This document shows, piece after piece, positions 21,901 through 32,716 of a DNA stretch of 64,000 bases; the stretch's first letter is position 1; every line of letters starts with the position of its first letter. The translations under genes and the position numbers were made by a program. The notes beneath the pieces were generated by a model, which saw only the letters and a list, made by a program, of their open reading frames with translations, was not told the origin of the DNA and did no database searches. Source of the DNA: Lewinellaceae bacterium (GTDB taxonomy: Bacteria > Bacteroidota > Bacteroidia > Chitinophagales > Saprospiraceae); contig JADJSY010000003.1 in the NCBI GenBank assembly GCA_016711435.1, positions 124,001 to 188,000 of the forward strand. Reading direction: 5' to 3'.

Positions 21901-24900
21901 CGCATCCAGTTCAATTTGATTGACCGTACAATTCAGGATGCCCGGCGCTGCTATTTGCACGACCGGATCTGTGGGATCGCTGTCTATCAGCACCTGATCG
22001 GTAGCCGTACATCCATTGTTCAGATTTGTTACCTGTAATTCATACAACCCCGGTTCATCTACTGCGGGGTTTTGAATATCGGTTGGCGAAGCAAAATTGC
22101 CGCCTGAAACAGCAGACCATTGATAGGCAATATTCGGGCCGGCAGAAGAGGCGCTCCCGTCCAGAACAAGGGCTGGAAGCAAACACAATAACGTTTGTCC
22201 CACGCCCGCATCGGCTACCGGCGGCGTTATATCTTGCTCTACTTCAACGGTATATGTGCTGGAACAGGCATTGTTGGTATTCAAAACAGTCAGCGTGTAC
22301 GAGCCAGGCCCGCTGACGGTTGCCTGCAAGGTCCCCTGCCCGGACAGAATCAGTCCGCCCGAACTACTCCATAAATAAAAGATGCCCGGCCCGGTTGAAG
22401 TGCCTGTGGCATCGATCTGAACAGAAGCATTGGTACAAGTCTGTATGTTCAAGGGCGTTGCCGTCACATTCGGCAAAACCGCAGTAGTTGCAACAGTAGT
22501 GGAAGCCGAAGATTGGCAGCCGTTGGCCTGATTGGTGACCAAAAGGGTATAGGTAGCGGGGGCCGTAATCGTCGGGGCAAGCGTGTTCATACCTGCGGCG
22601 ATACCACTTCCCGTGGAAGACGACCATTGATAGGCAATATTCGGTCCGGTGCTGGAACCTGTCCCACTGAGTTGAAGCGCCTGGTTGGTACAATTTAAAG
22701 CCCCGTTGTGATTGGCCACTGCTGCGGGGGCCAGAATATTCTGGCCGATAATAACCGTATCAGCAGCCGAACAACCATTTTCAGGGTTAAAAACCGATAA
22801 AATATACGTTCCCGGTGCATTAATACCTACCGTAGCTGTATTTTCTCCGGTTGTAATATTTCCGCCGTTTGTCGCAGTCCAGGCGTATGTAAACGTCGGA
22901 TTTGCCGTAATATCTCCCAGCGTCAACGCCTGGACAGCGCAGGTAAGCATTGCCGGATTCCCTGCAAAAGCAAGTGGGGAACTTGTATTTTGTTCAATCA
23001 GAATCGTAGCGGCGGAGGAACAATTGCTCAAATTATTGGTCAGCAACAGGGTATATGTTCCGGGGGTATTGATGACAGGACTTAGGGTATTTTCCCCGGA
23101 AAAAAACTGGCCGCCATTGGACGCTGTCCAGGTAAAAGTGGTATTGGCAGAAATGGTGGAACCTTGTGCGTCGAGGGTGACCAGCGCGTTATCACAATCC
23201 AGTTCATTGCTCGGAATAACCACCGCCAGCGGCTCGTTGTAATCCTGTCCGACAACAACACCCACACTATCCGCACAACCGTTCTGATTAAATGTAGCAA
23301 TAAAAGTATAGGCGCCGGCTTCGGTTACAATAGCGTTGGCGGAAGTCTGCCCCGACTGGATATTGCCATCCGCCGTGACCCATTGATAACTCACGCCGGT
23401 ATTGGGAATGGAATTTCCACTTAAACTGACTTCTGTAATCAAACAACCCAGCGAATCCGGTTCGGCAGCGGAAGCAAGCGGCGCTTCCGTATCACTCAGC
23501 ACTTCCACGACATCCGTACTGCTGCAACCGTTGCTATTATTAGTCACCTGCAGGGTATAGGTTCCTGCGCTGCCCGCCACAGGTTGGGGCGTGTTGGCGC
23601 CGGTTAAGATGGAACCGCCGTTATCCGCCGTCCACTGGTACAAAAAATTCGGCCCCTGCGAAGAGCCGGAAGCATCCAGCGTTGCATTGGTCAGGATACA
23701 AGTCAGCACCCTGTCCGGTCCCGCATGTACGGTCGGAGGCGCAGCGATAGAAATTTGTTGCACCGAAGACGTGGCGGAACAACCGTTGATGTTGTTGAGC
23801 ACCCTCAATGTGTAGGTGCCGGTAGTGTCGACGACAGGAAACAGCGTATTGGCGCCGGAAACAATATTTCCGCCATTAGAAGCCGTCCAGAGGTAGGAAA
23901 AAACGGACCCGAAAGAGGAGCCGCTACCATCCAGTTCGATGTCCAGCGTTACGCAACTCAGGTCGCCTGTGGTTCCGGCAACTGCTGTCGGTATGGCAAA
24001 ATCGCCATCCACCTCGGCTGTTGCAGTGGCCGTACATCCGGCCTGATCCGTCACCACCACGGTGTACAATCCGGTGGTGAGGTTTTGAGGGTCTTGTACG
24101 CCGGCGCTGTGGCTCCAGGTATACGTGTAACCCGGCGTCCCGCCCGTCACTTCCAGATCGATGCTTCCTCCGGTGGGGGTATTACAATCTGTTCCCTGTG
24201 TACTGACAATGGCAGGGAGCAAAACAGGGGGCGCATCAATGGTAAATTGTTCCAGTGTGCCGCAACCCAGCGCATCCGTTACAGTGAGCGTGTACGTCCC
24301 GGCCTGTAAATTGCCAGGATTAACCGTATTGGGTGGAATGGCCTGCGGCCCGCTCCAGGTATAAGTATACGGGGTTTGTCCGCCTTGTACCACGGTTGAA
24401 ATAGAACCATTGTTCAATTCGGCGCAGCTCTGATTGTTCACATCGGTAGCGATTTCAATGAAGGCCTCCCGTGACGATCAGCATTCCGGCGGCCGTTCCT
24501 GCACAGCCGCCTCCGCTGCTGACCGCTGTCAATGCGTACGTACCCGGCTCCGTAATTTCCAACTTAAACGGGCTGCTTTGAATATTGAAAGGGGGCCTGC
24601 GGCATGCCATTCAGGGTGTAATTGACTGTAAACGGCGCTATACCTTCCAACAGGAATGTCAGGCTGTCCGCCTGGCCGAAGCACAATTCCGGCGCAGGAC
24701 TTTGTAATTGCGCCGTTACAGGAGGGGGAACGGTTACCAGGGCGGTGGCTACGCCGGATGTGTTGCAGCGATCCGTAACTGTTACAATGTATTGCTGCGT
24801 TGCATTGACCTGGGGTGTGAAAGTGGGGTCGCTCGCGCCATTTCCCCAGTTATAAGTGTAGGGCTGTGCGCCGCCGTTTACGTCGACGCTGAGCGTAGCG

Positions 24901-26504
24901 AGGCCCGGTTCACAAATCAGCAGCGTATCGGCTGCCAGTTGCAGCGGTTGCACATCGAGGATAGTCAGAATCTCCTGTGGTCTGGAACAATTGCAGAGAT
25001 TGGCCAACATGACCTGGATCGTTTCCGGATTTTCCGGCAGCGCATCCGCAAAAACCGACACTGGAACTGAAATTTGTTGCTGTCCGGCCGGGATTGTCAC
25101 AGAAGCCGGAATAGCGGAATAATCTGCGCCGGCAGTAGCGCTGCCTGAAACGGTATAATTGACGGTGAGCGGCTGGTTGGCATTCCCGCCAACCCTGCGA
25201 AATAACAAAGAGACCTGTCCGCAGTTTTCATACGTTTCCAGGGCATCCACCTGATTGTCGACTACCCAATGCACCGAGGCATTGCCGCCGGCATCGAAAG
25301 AACCTGCTTTCAGAAAACACCGCCGAATCAAAAATCCCATCGGCGACGTCGGCTATTTTCAGGAAATACGATAGGTTTTGCATGTCTGGAGATTGGCCCG
25401 GGCGGTTATTTTTTTTGTAAAACCGTCGAATTGTATTTGATTAACAGCCGGGGTGTTGACGCCGGTCTGACCGCAAAGAATGCCTGTGGGCGGGGTATTA
25501 TTGGTAAAATAGGCCGAATTAAGCAGATGATTCACATTATTGATGGCCACGAAAGTCGGGGTGGTCGGCACCAGCGCAATATTTTCAGCGCCGTTGAAAG
25601 GCCCGTTTATTCCGGGACCGGAAATAAAAAAACCGAACGCGTCATTAAACTCGGAATTGACGTATTCGCAATATTCTTCGGATGCGAATACAAATTCAAA
25701 AGCAACCGATGATTGGGTCGGCCTGAAATCAAACTCGATATTGGCCATATCGTAAGTGTCGCCGCCTGCAGAGAGTTCTGAAAGGTCGGAATCGGGTGTG
25801 TAAATGGCAAAACCCATGTCGGCGTTATCAGTGCTATTGATACCGGTAGTGACCTGGGCGTTGCCGGTAGCCATGACAATCCCTTCTGAAAAACCGATAT
25901 TGGAAATTCCGTTGGAAAAGGTACCGATCTGGGAGGGTTGTCCCGAGTAAGTCACATTGCTTACGTCAAAACAATTACCTCCGATAAGCACATCGCGCAC
26001 CAGGGTATGGGCATTGATGCCGGGTTCGACCATTATTTCACCTGCCGATGACTCCATATACTCGCGGAGGGTTTTCTTTTGGCAGGTTTGGCACAACAGG
26101 GAAATGTAATGGGTGGGCGGATTGGCAGTATCCCAACTACAGGCATACTCAAACACAAATTCCATCGTTTCTGCATCGGCTTTAAAACGTATTTCGTGCA
26201 GCGTATCATTGTAACTCAACACCTGATCGCCGGGGATCAACAACTGCATAGCGGGCAAACACATATCGGATACCGGATTTTTCGGTATCTTCAAAAGATA
26301 GGTTTCTCCCGGAAATAAATGCTGAATGGCTACTATTTGTACAGGATTGCCCACGCGCATGACCTGCCGTTGCAAGAGTCCGTCGAGTATTACGGTTTCA
26401 GGGTTTGCGTCCTCCAATATAATATTCTGGGCAAATAACCGGTTGGGAGCAAAACTTAAAACGAAGGCAATACCAAGGGGTATAGACGTAAAAAAAATAC
26501 GCAT
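18916..26504 (-). CDS. Giant T9SS type B adhesin-like protein with 17 Ig-like repeats (frameshifted)
   Basis: Frames 25359-26504, 24564-25340 and 18916-24441 form one protein of about 2,500 aa. In order: a signal peptide (FAPNRLFAQ), a choice-of-anchor L domain (GIVMATGN, FEFVFASEEYCEYVNSEFND), a Calx-beta-like domain (GADYSAIPASVTIPAGQQQ), PKD/SprB-like units (PYTYTWSGPQ), then 17 tandem repeats of about 80-85 aa by my count (YqWTa..GG.I.SG.NT, PGTYTLxVtN, NGCssTD), another SprB-like unit, and the gliding-motility C-terminal sorting domain (NAFSPWNNDNQND, FDRWGEMVF). Indels are inferred near 25362 and 25315 (compensating), 24591 (C-run) and 24467 (G-run). Correcting them restores sequence such as IADVADGIFDSAVFLKAGSF. 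It is likely displayed on or released from the cell surface for adhesion. Confidence 0.88.
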
Positions 26505-26858
26505 ACGAAGTCGGGCTTGATTAAAAAATTATAGTTTCACATGTATGTTTTTATCCAGATCCATGGGAAAAACCTGAATATACCACCTGAAAACACGCAA
26601 AGCCTGGCTGGTGGAAAACCAAAATTGCACAAAAAGCAACACAAGGTTAGAAAATTTTTACAGTTTTTGCTCAGATTCAATGTCAAATTCGTCGGGTGGA
26701 TGTCGAAAACCGTTATTTAACTTATAGGCAGGTTGGGGTAGTTTCAATCTTTTTACCTGAAACCTGCCGCGATTGTTGTTTGCATAAACCAGACGCTGTA
26801 AGTTTGCAGCGCCTTACGAAAAAGGGATTTTTTCATTCACTTTTACACTCAATGGATA
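26505..26858. other. Divergent intergenic region, adhesin-like gene / CorA
   Basis: The 354 bases lie between divergently transcribed genes. The CorA-side promoter is annotated separately. On the adhesin side I found no consensus -7 box. No repeat or small ORF is convincing; the frame at 26696-26956 overlaps the CorA start in another phase. Confidence 0.5.
26779..26806 (+). promoter_or_regulatory. Putative promoter of corA
   Basis: TTTG at 26779-26782 and TAAGTTTG at 26799-26806 match the Bacteroidota -33 and -7 elements with a slightly short 16-base spacer. The GTG start is 53 bases downstream. Confidence 0.5.
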
Positions 26859-27807
26859 GTGATCCGTTATTATACACGCGAAAAACGACGACTCGTAGAA
26901 CTGAACGAGTTGGAGCCTGGCTGTTGGGTGCATCTCGCTCCGCCCTTTACGCCTGACGAACTGGAGGACATCGCCCACCGGTTTGAATTTGATGCTGTTT
27001 TCCTGACTGACTCCCTCGACCTCGACGAACGTGCCCGCTACGAACGCGACGAGGATATTCGGTTTATCCTGATCAATACCCCAGTCAAAAACCGCAACGG
27101 ACAGGGCGAAAACGAAGCCTATTTCATCACTGTCCCGATCGGCATCATCCTGACCATCGAACACGTGGTCACGATTTCAGCATTCGAGACGCCTATTCTG
27201 GATAAATTCCTGGAAAATAATGTCCGCAATTTTAATCCGGCAGACGAAAAACGTTTCGTGTTGCAGGTGCTCGAACAAAATGTGTATCACTTTCTGTCCT
27301 GCCTGAAAACGCTCAACCTGCGCCGCAACCGCATCGAAAAGGAACTGATGAACAGCAGCCGCAATGCCGACCTGAAACAGTTGCTGGCGATTGAAAAAAG
27401 CCTGGTCTATTTCGTTAACTCGCTCAATGCCAACGAGTTGTTGAAAATGAAAATGAAGCGGACGGATTTTCTGCACATCAATGGCGACGAAGACCTGACC
27501 GACCTGTTCGAAGACATTATCATCGATAATTCGCAGGCCCTTTCCATGTCGAACGTGTACACGAACATCCTCAACGGCACGATGGATGCCTATTCCAGCA
27601 TTATTTCCAATAACCTGAACCTGGTGATCCACCGCCTCACGGTCGTTACGGTGGTGCTCATGGTGCCGACGCTGATTTCCTCCTTTTTCGGCATGAACAT
27701 TCCCAACGGAATCCCGAATCATCCATCTCTTTTACGTTGCCGTAGTGCTTTCGGCGGTGGTGACCGGACTGCTGTACTGGTTTATGCAGCGGCGGAAGAT
27801 GTTGTAA
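26859..27807 (+). CDS. corA: CorA-family divalent cation transporter (frameshift near C-terminus)
   Basis: The start is GTG 26859 (MIRYYTREKRRLVELNELEP). The cytoplasmic part is alpha/beta then helical (LEQNVYHFLSCLKTLNLRRN; EKSLVYFVNSL). The first membrane helix VVTVVLMVPTLISSFFGMNI ends in the diagnostic GMN motif of the Mg2+/Co2+ channel. An extra T in the run at 27730-27733 then shifts the frame. Read in the other phase, the second helix AVVLSAVVTGLLYWFMQRRK appears and stops at 27805-27807. The as-is frame instead runs on to 27920 with Pro/Arg-rich nonsense. The downstream glycosyltransferase starts 9 bases later, so the genes are co-transcribed. Confidence 0.88.
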
Positions 27808-27816
27808 AAAACGCTT

Positions 27817-29361
27817 ATGAAACGACTTTCCACTACCGCTTACATCCTCCTCGCCTTTGTCCTCCTCAAAATCCTCCTCCACCTGCTAAGCGCCGACCAG
27901 TTAGGGCTTCAGCGCGATGAATATTTGTACCTCGAATTGGGCCGTCACCTCGACTGGGGCTTTTGGTCCAATCCGCCCCTGATTGGGGCGATCGCCTGGT
28001 TTTCGCAGACCTTTTTCGGCGATTCCGTACTGGCAACGCGCCTGCCTACCGCATTGGCCGGCGGCAGTTTGCTGCTGGTCACAGGCCTGATGGTGCGCGA
28101 ACTGGGCGGCGGGCGTTTTGCCCAGTTGGTGTGCGGCGCGGGCATGTTGTTTTCCATTGCCTGGCTGCGCACTTTTTCGATGCTGCAACCCGTCCCTTTT
28201 GATGTGTTGTGCTGGGCGCTGTTGTCTTTCGGCCTGCTGAAATGGCTCAAAACCGATGATGCGCGCTGGTGGTGGTGGATTGGCGCCATGGCCGGCATCT
28301 GCTTTTTGAACAAATACACACTGGTGTTCTGGGTAGCAGCCCTGTTACCTGCGTTGCTACTCACGCCCCGGCGCAAAGTGCTGCTTACAAAAGCACCCTG
28401 GCTGGCGGCTGGGCTGGCTTTGCTAATTATGCTTCCCAACCTGATCTGGCAGTGGCAAAATAACTTTCCGGTGATCCGGCACATGGAAGAACTGGCCCGT
28501 AATCAGCTCGATCATGTGGAGCCGGTCCATTTTCTGGTCGATCAATTGCTCATGCAAGGCCCTGGCGGCATGGTTTTGTGGATAGCGGGACTCTTGTTCC
28601 TGCTGCGCGCGCCGGTGATGCAGCCTTACAGGCTACTGGGCTGGTTTTACGTATCTATCTTATTGATTTTCTTAGTCTTAAATGGAAAAAGTTATTATAC
28701 CCTCGGAGCCTACCCGGTACTGATAGCGGCGGGAGCCGTGTACTGGGAGCGTTTTTTGCAGAAAAACTGGTCGCGCGCAGTACTCGTTGCAGCCGTAGTG
28801 CTGCCGGGTATTCCACTGTTTCCCACAGGCATCCCGATCTGGCCTGCCGACAAACTGGTTCCGTATTTCCAAAAACTCACCGATGCAGGCGTGGTAGCCG
28901 TGCGTTGGGAAGACGGCGACCTGCACCCGCTGCCGCAGGACTATGCCGATATGCTCGGCTGGACAGAACTGGCCGCCGTGGTGGACAGCGCCGTCCGGAT
29001 AGCCGGGATCAACAACTGCCTGATTTATGGCGAAAACTACGGGCAGGCCGGAGCGGTCAGCCACCTGTGCAGCCCGGAAATTCGTGCGCGCACGGTCAGT
29101 TTTTCAGATTCGTACCGCTTGTGGACGCCCCTTCATTTGCCCGCCGGAACCAATACCCTGATTTACATCAACGACGAGATGGGCGAAGATGTGCAGGCGC
29201 TGTTTGGCGATATTCAGAAAGTCGGTGCAATTGAAAATCCGCTGGCCCGTGAGTATGGTACAACAGTCTGGATGTGCAGGCAGCCGCGCGGGGATATGGA
29301 TGCATTTTGGAGCGAACGGGTGCAGGAAGTCAGAGCGGCTTTTGGTATACTTCCTCGTTAG
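27817..29361 (+). CDS. Glycosyltransferase family 39-like (ArnT/PMT_2) membrane protein
   Basis: The 514-aa polytopic membrane protein starts with a helix (AYILLAFVLLKILLHLL) followed by the periplasmic motif LQRDEYLYLELGRHLDWGFW, where the acidic pair (DE) is the expected catalytic feature of PMT_2 (PF13231) enzymes. About nine further hydrophobic helices follow to residue 345, then a soluble C-terminal part (HLPAGTNTLIYINDE). Such enzymes move sugars from polyprenyl-phosphate donors to lipid or protein at the outer face of the inner membrane; donor and acceptor are unknown here. The frame is intact. Confidence 0.85.
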   Translation: MKRLSTTAYILLAFVLLKILLHLLSADQLGLQRDEYLYLELGRHLDWGFWSNPPLIGAIAWFSQTFFGDSVLATRLPTALAGGSLLLVTGLMVRELGGGRFAQLVCGAGMLFSIAWLRTFSMLQPVPFDVLCWALLSFGLLKWLKTDDARWWWWIGAMAGICFLNKYTLVFWVAALLPALLLTPRRKVLLTKAPWLAAGLALLIMLPNLIWQWQNNFPVIRHMEELARNQLDHVEPVHFLVDQLLMQGPGGMVLWIAGLLFLLRAPVMQPYRLLGWFYVSILLIFLVLNGKSYYTLGAYPVLIAAGAVYWERFLQKNWSRAVLVAAVVLPGIPLFPTGIPIWPADKLVPYFQKLTDAGVVAVRWEDGDLHPLPQDYADMLGWTELAAVVDSAVRIAGINNCLIYGENYGQAGAVSHLCSPEIRARTVSFSDSYRLWTPLHLPAGTNTLIYINDEMGEDVQALFGDIQKVGAIENPLAREYGTTVWMCRQPRGDMDAFWSERVQEVRAAFGILPR

Positions 29362-29379
29362 GGTTTAGTTGGCAGAACG

Positions 29380-30603
29380 TTATACAATTTTCGCCCGTGC
29401 AAATGAAAAAATACGGGCATCGGGATTCTTTTTCCCCATTGCTGCATCGCGAATGATTTCTCCGGCTATTTGGCTGAATAAAATGCCGTTTCCGCCGAAA
29501 CCCAATGCAAAAAAGGTACGGGGTCGCTCCCGAACGGTACCGATATAGGGAAGTCCATCGGCTGTTTCTGCAAAAGTACCTGCCCAGTTAAAGTCTACCA
29601 GGAGCGGGGCCAGCGTGGGAAATCTTTTATTAAAATCCTGCGCCAGCAATTGCGTCTTTTTGGCAAGCAAGCGGTCTCGTTTGCCGGGACTAAAAAAAGG
29701 TTCGTCCCTGCCACCTACCAGGACGCGACGGTCAGGCGTCGTTCGGAGGTAGAGATACGGGCGGGCGGTCTCCCAAATCAGGGCATCGCGGTACCAGATT
29801 TCGGCTCCATCGAAAGGTTCGCTGACCAGCGCGTAAGTAGAATGCAGGCGTGTGACCTTTTGTGTTAAATATTCCTGCGATTCATACCCGCCGGCGATCA
29901 CCAATTGTTTTGCACGAATAGATTGTCCGTGTTGGGTGTGTAGCACTACCTGCGTTTTTTCATGCCGAATGTCAACGATTTCGGTTTTATCGAATACCTG
30001 TGCCCCATGTTTCAAAGCATCCTGCAACAATGCGTGCGTGAGTGCATAGGCGTCTACCTGCGCACCATCATGCGGAGAATAGAGCGCTCCGGGCGCTTTA
30101 AAAGCGGGAAATGCGCTGATCATGTCACTTTTATCCCAGCGTTCCACCCGGATGCCGTGCTTTTTTCGTATTGCATATTCCTGGTCAAGACCTACCAAAT
30201 CGGCTTTTCGACTGGCATAATAAACGGATGGTTTTCGCTCAAATCCCGCCGGAAGAGGCATTTTCTTACAAATCAGTTCCAGTTTGTCAATCGCATGGAT
30301 ACAAAGGTGATAGCTGCGGGCAGCGTCCTTTTCGCCCACAGATTTTGCCAGTTGATGCATAGGAACATCAATTTCATACTGTAACAAAGCAGTGCTAGCA
30401 CAGGTGCTACCCATGCCGATGTGCCGGCGGTCTACTACCGCTACCTGAATCCCCGCCTGCGCCAGATACCAGGCCGTGAGCGCACCGGTAATGCCGCCGC
30501 CCATAACGAGGTAATCTACTTTCAAGGTGTTTCGAAGGGCGGGATATTCACAGAGCAAACCATTTTTTAAAAGCCAGTATGGATGAGGGGTATGGAGATC
30601 CAT
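29380..30603 (-). CDS. FAD-dependent oxidoreductase (DAO family)
   Basis: The 407-aa protein carries the FAD-binding Rossmann motif VMGGGITGALTAWYLAQAG (about residues 32-50), VVDRRHIGMGSTCASTALLQ, and a C-terminal FALGFGGNGILFSQIAGEII that closes the FAD site. The class includes amine and amino-acid oxidases such as gamma-glutamylputrescine oxidase; the substrate is unknown. The start is 8 bases downstream of the DUF4382 lipoprotein stop, so they form an operon. The frame is intact. Confidence 0.88.
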   Translation of the reverse strand: MDLHTPHPYWLLKNGLLCEYPALRNTLKVDYLVMGGGITGALTAWYLAQAGIQVAVVDRRHIGMGSTCASTALLQYEIDVPMHQLAKSVGEKDAARSYHLCIHAIDKLELICKKMPLPAGFERKPSVYYASRKADLVGLDQEYAIRKKHGIRVERWDKSDMISAFPAFKAPGALYSPHDGAQVDAYALTHALLQDALKHGAQVFDKTEIVDIRHEKTQVVLHTQHGQSIRAKQLVIAGGYESQEYLTQKVTRLHSTYALVSEPFDGAEIWYRDALIWETARPYLYLRTTPDRRVLVGGRDEPFFSPGKRDRLLAKKTQLLAQDFNKRFPTLAPLLVDFNWAGTFAETADGLPYIGTVRERPRTFFALGFGGNGILFSQIAGEIIRDAAMGKKNPDARIFSFARAKIV

Positions 30604-30611
30604 GGATAGGT

Positions 30612-31571
30612 TTAGAAGAACAAAATCCCCGTTACAACCACATCCAGGTTGATCGTTGTTTTGGCGGCAACATTCAATTGGAGCAGGTTGAGCGTCGAAT
30701 CCAGCAGATTGACCTGGAGTTCGCCTTTTACCAGTAGTTTGCCCCCGGCGCCTTCCTGATAAGAAATGAAATATACTTCATACATGCCGCTTTCAAGGAA
30801 AGAAAGACTGAAATCGCCATTGTCGGCTACGACAGCGCTGGTAACGGCATTTTTAAACTGTACCTGGGAAGTGCCCTGCGGAAATTTCTCATTCTCGTCG
30901 TATGTTCCTTTCAGGTAAGCGTAGGCGATGATTTTATCGCTGGCGGAGACGCCGTCCGAGCAATTTCCCGCGATTTTCCCCACATTCGCTTTGTCCAGCA
31001 GGCGCACGGCGGTCTGGAGTTCCGCATTCGTAACGAATTCGAATTCCGTGGTGGATCCCGTTTGATAGACAATACATTTACGCAGATCCACATCAATCAC
31101 CGCTTCCGTCGTATCAGCGGCTTTGGTCACCAAACTGCCTTTTGCTTTCAGGGTCAACTCGCTGCTGCCTTCCAGTTTTCTTTTAGTGCCTTGTTGGTCT
31201 TTCACATAACATCCTGGGCTGTTGCCGAGGGCGTCCGTGTCGGTATCGAGTACCAGCACAATTTCGCTGTACGTACCGACTTCGATATTGCCCTCGCCCA
31301 GTAGCCTGGTTTGTCCATTTTGGTAGGCAAGCAGGTCGAAAGTGGTTTTTCCTTCAAAACCTTTCCACGATACGCCATTTACTTTAACATCGATTACGGT
31401 AATGAATACACCGCTTACATTCGGATCGTCGATAGGAGCATCTGTGATTTCCAGTCGTGCGTAGGCAGACTCAGGCAGGGGGTCGAGTTCTTTCAGGCAG
31501 GACGATGTGGTCAGGGCAAACATGGAAAAAAGCACGAGTGCCTGAAGGTTTATTATTGAGCGACTTATCAT
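30612..31571 (-). CDS. DUF4382 lipoprotein
   Basis: I place the start at ATG 31571 (MISRSIINLQALVLFSMFAL), which gives a signal peptide and lipobox LTTSSC. The longer frame to 31763 only translates the repeat element upstream. The mature part matches DUF4382 (ARLEITDAPIDDPNVSGVFI; YSEIVLVLDTDTD), followed by a carboxypeptidase-regulatory-like beta domain (FLESGMYEVYFISYQ). It is probably an outer-membrane or periplasmic lipoprotein of unknown role. It lies directly after a decamer-repeat hairpin and leads the FAD oxidoreductase gene. Confidence 0.85.
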   Translation of the reverse strand: MISRSIINLQALVLFSMFALTTSSCLKELDPLPESAYARLEITDAPIDDPNVSGVFITVIDVKVNGVSWKGFEGKTTFDLLAYQNGQTRLLGEGNIEVGTYSEIVLVLDTDTDALGNSPGCYVKDQQGTKRKLEGSSELTLKAKGSLVTKAADTTEAVIDVDLRKCIVYQTGSTTEFEFVTNAELQTAVRLLDKANVGKIAGNCSDGVSASDKIIAYAYLKGTYDENEKFPQGTSQVQFKNAVTSAVVADNGDFSLSFLESGMYEVYFISYQEGAGGKLLVKGELQVNLLDSTLNLLQLNVAAKTTINLDVVVTGILFF

Positions 31572-31593
31572 GTTCTTGAGTTTTAGTGAATAG

Positions 31594-31798
31594 GGTGATG
31601 AGGGTTGATGAGGTTGATAAGGGTTGATAAAGGTTGATAAGGTTGATAAGGTTGATGAGGTTGATAAGGGTTGATAAGGTTGATATTCATCCGCTCGAAA
31701 ATGAAGCGATTTTACTTTTTTCGAGCGGATAAATATCAACCTCATAACTATCAACCTCATCAACCTTTATCAACCTCATCAACCCTTATCAACACCCC
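31594..31798. repeat. GTTGATRAGG decamer-repeat hairpin, copy A
   Basis: The left arm is about ten head-to-tail variants of gttgatgagg/gttgataagg. The right arm carries the complement (cctcatcaac, ccttatcaac). Between them is a core palindrome ccgctcgaaaa ... ttttcgagcgg (31691-31727). The element begins 23 bases upstream of the lipoprotein ATG (31571) and ends exactly at the stop codon of the beta-barrel gene (31799-31801). It would fold into a very long RNA hairpin. Confidence 0.9.
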
Positions 31799-32476
31799 TT
31801 ATCGCCGGTTGAAATAGAAGTGCATACCGATTACAAAATCCCAGGCAGTGGTCAGGGTGCGGGTGGTTTGGTTTGCGCCACCTACACTGATGATATTTCT
31901 GCTGATACCGTAGTTATATTTTACCTGGGTTTCCAGCGAAACCCGTCCGTTGGAGAAGATAGAGTACCCCGGACCTGCACCGAATGTCATAAGCGTAGTA
32001 TTCGCGTTTTGGCGTTCAGCGCCGATGGAAAGTTCGGTGTCGGATTTTCCGTAACCATACACAGCGCCCAGAAACAAGGCCTGATCGCCTGCGAAGGGAA
32101 AGTACAACCGGGTATAAGGCCCAAAAAGCAATTTGGTGTCAGAAGTGCGTTGTGTACCGGCGGTAGTTTGCGTATTATCCTGTGTCGAACTTACCAGGTA
32201 ATCCATACCCAGGCCAAAAACGAAATTGTTGGTAATGAAGTAGCCGATCGTGGGTGTGATGTGCAGCTGGTAACCGGTGTTCCCGCCTTTCAGAACGGTG
32301 CCTCCGTTATCAATTTGGATACTGGTCACAGAATTGACATATCCGAAGCCGGTGCCAATGGCAAAATTGCCACCCGCCAGCGCCTCGTTTTGGGCATTCA
32401 GGGTAAACTGCCCGAGTAAAAACATAACTGTAAGGGCAAATGTGGAACGAAGTGCGGATTTCATAGTTGAATTCAT
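31799..32476 (-). CDS. Outer-membrane beta-barrel protein
   Basis: The start is placed at ATG 32476 (MNSTMKSALRSTFALTVMFL), giving a signal peptide cut near TLNAQ. ATG 32464 is equally possible; the frame extends to 32680 without a credible start. The mature protein is of OmpA/porin-like beta-barrel type with alternating aromatic strands (FGYVNSVTSIQIDN, YQLHITPTIGYFITNNFVFG, LFGPYTRLYFPF) and ends ...GMHFYFNRR with a terminal aromatic. Function is not assigned. Confidence 0.8.
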   Translation of the reverse strand: MNSTMKSALRSTFALTVMFLLGQFTLNAQNEALAGGNFAIGTGFGYVNSVTSIQIDNGGTVLKGGNTGYQLHITPTIGYFITNNFVFGLGMDYLVSSTQDNTQTTAGTQRTSDTKLLFGPYTRLYFPFAGDQALFLGAVYGYGKSDTELSIGAERQNANTTLMTFGAGPGYSIFSNGRVSLETQVKYNYGISRNIISVGGANQTTRTLTTAWDFVIGMHFYFNRR

Positions 32477-32716
32477 ATTTACTGATAAATAGTTGGTGTA
32501 CGCAAGAACCTGTGAAAAGGCCATGCCAGCAAAAAAGGAGGGGTGTGCTTTCCTTTTTATGAAGATATAAATACCGAAAACGGGGATTGTTGCGTATTTT
32601 TTTACCCTTGGATAGGGAATGCAGCGCCTGCGCGTGGGTGTGCGGGCATCAGTACGGGAGATAAATGCGTTTTGGAGCAAACGCGTGGAAATGGCCAGAA
32701 ATGTATTTGAGATTCG
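32477..32716. other. Intergenic region before MNT-HEPN
   Basis: The region holds only short frames that look like readthrough. No hairpin repeat or tRNA was recognised. Confidence 0.4.

Noticed and set aside
19750..24000. CRISPR-like periodicity
   Set aside because: The period is about 250 bases and is protein-coding with degenerate units, not short exact repeats with spacers.
27808..27920. C-terminal extension of CorA rich in Pro and Arg
   Set aside because: It follows a frameshift in a T-run; the other phase gives the expected second membrane helix and stop, and the next gene starts at 27817.
31572..31763. N-terminal extension of the DUF4382 protein
   Set aside because: The extra 64 codons translate the decamer repeat; the lipoprotein signal starts at 31571.
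31594..31798. Possible CRISPR or tandem array of decamers
   Set aside because: There are no spacers; the decamers are head-to-tail and form an inverted repeat.
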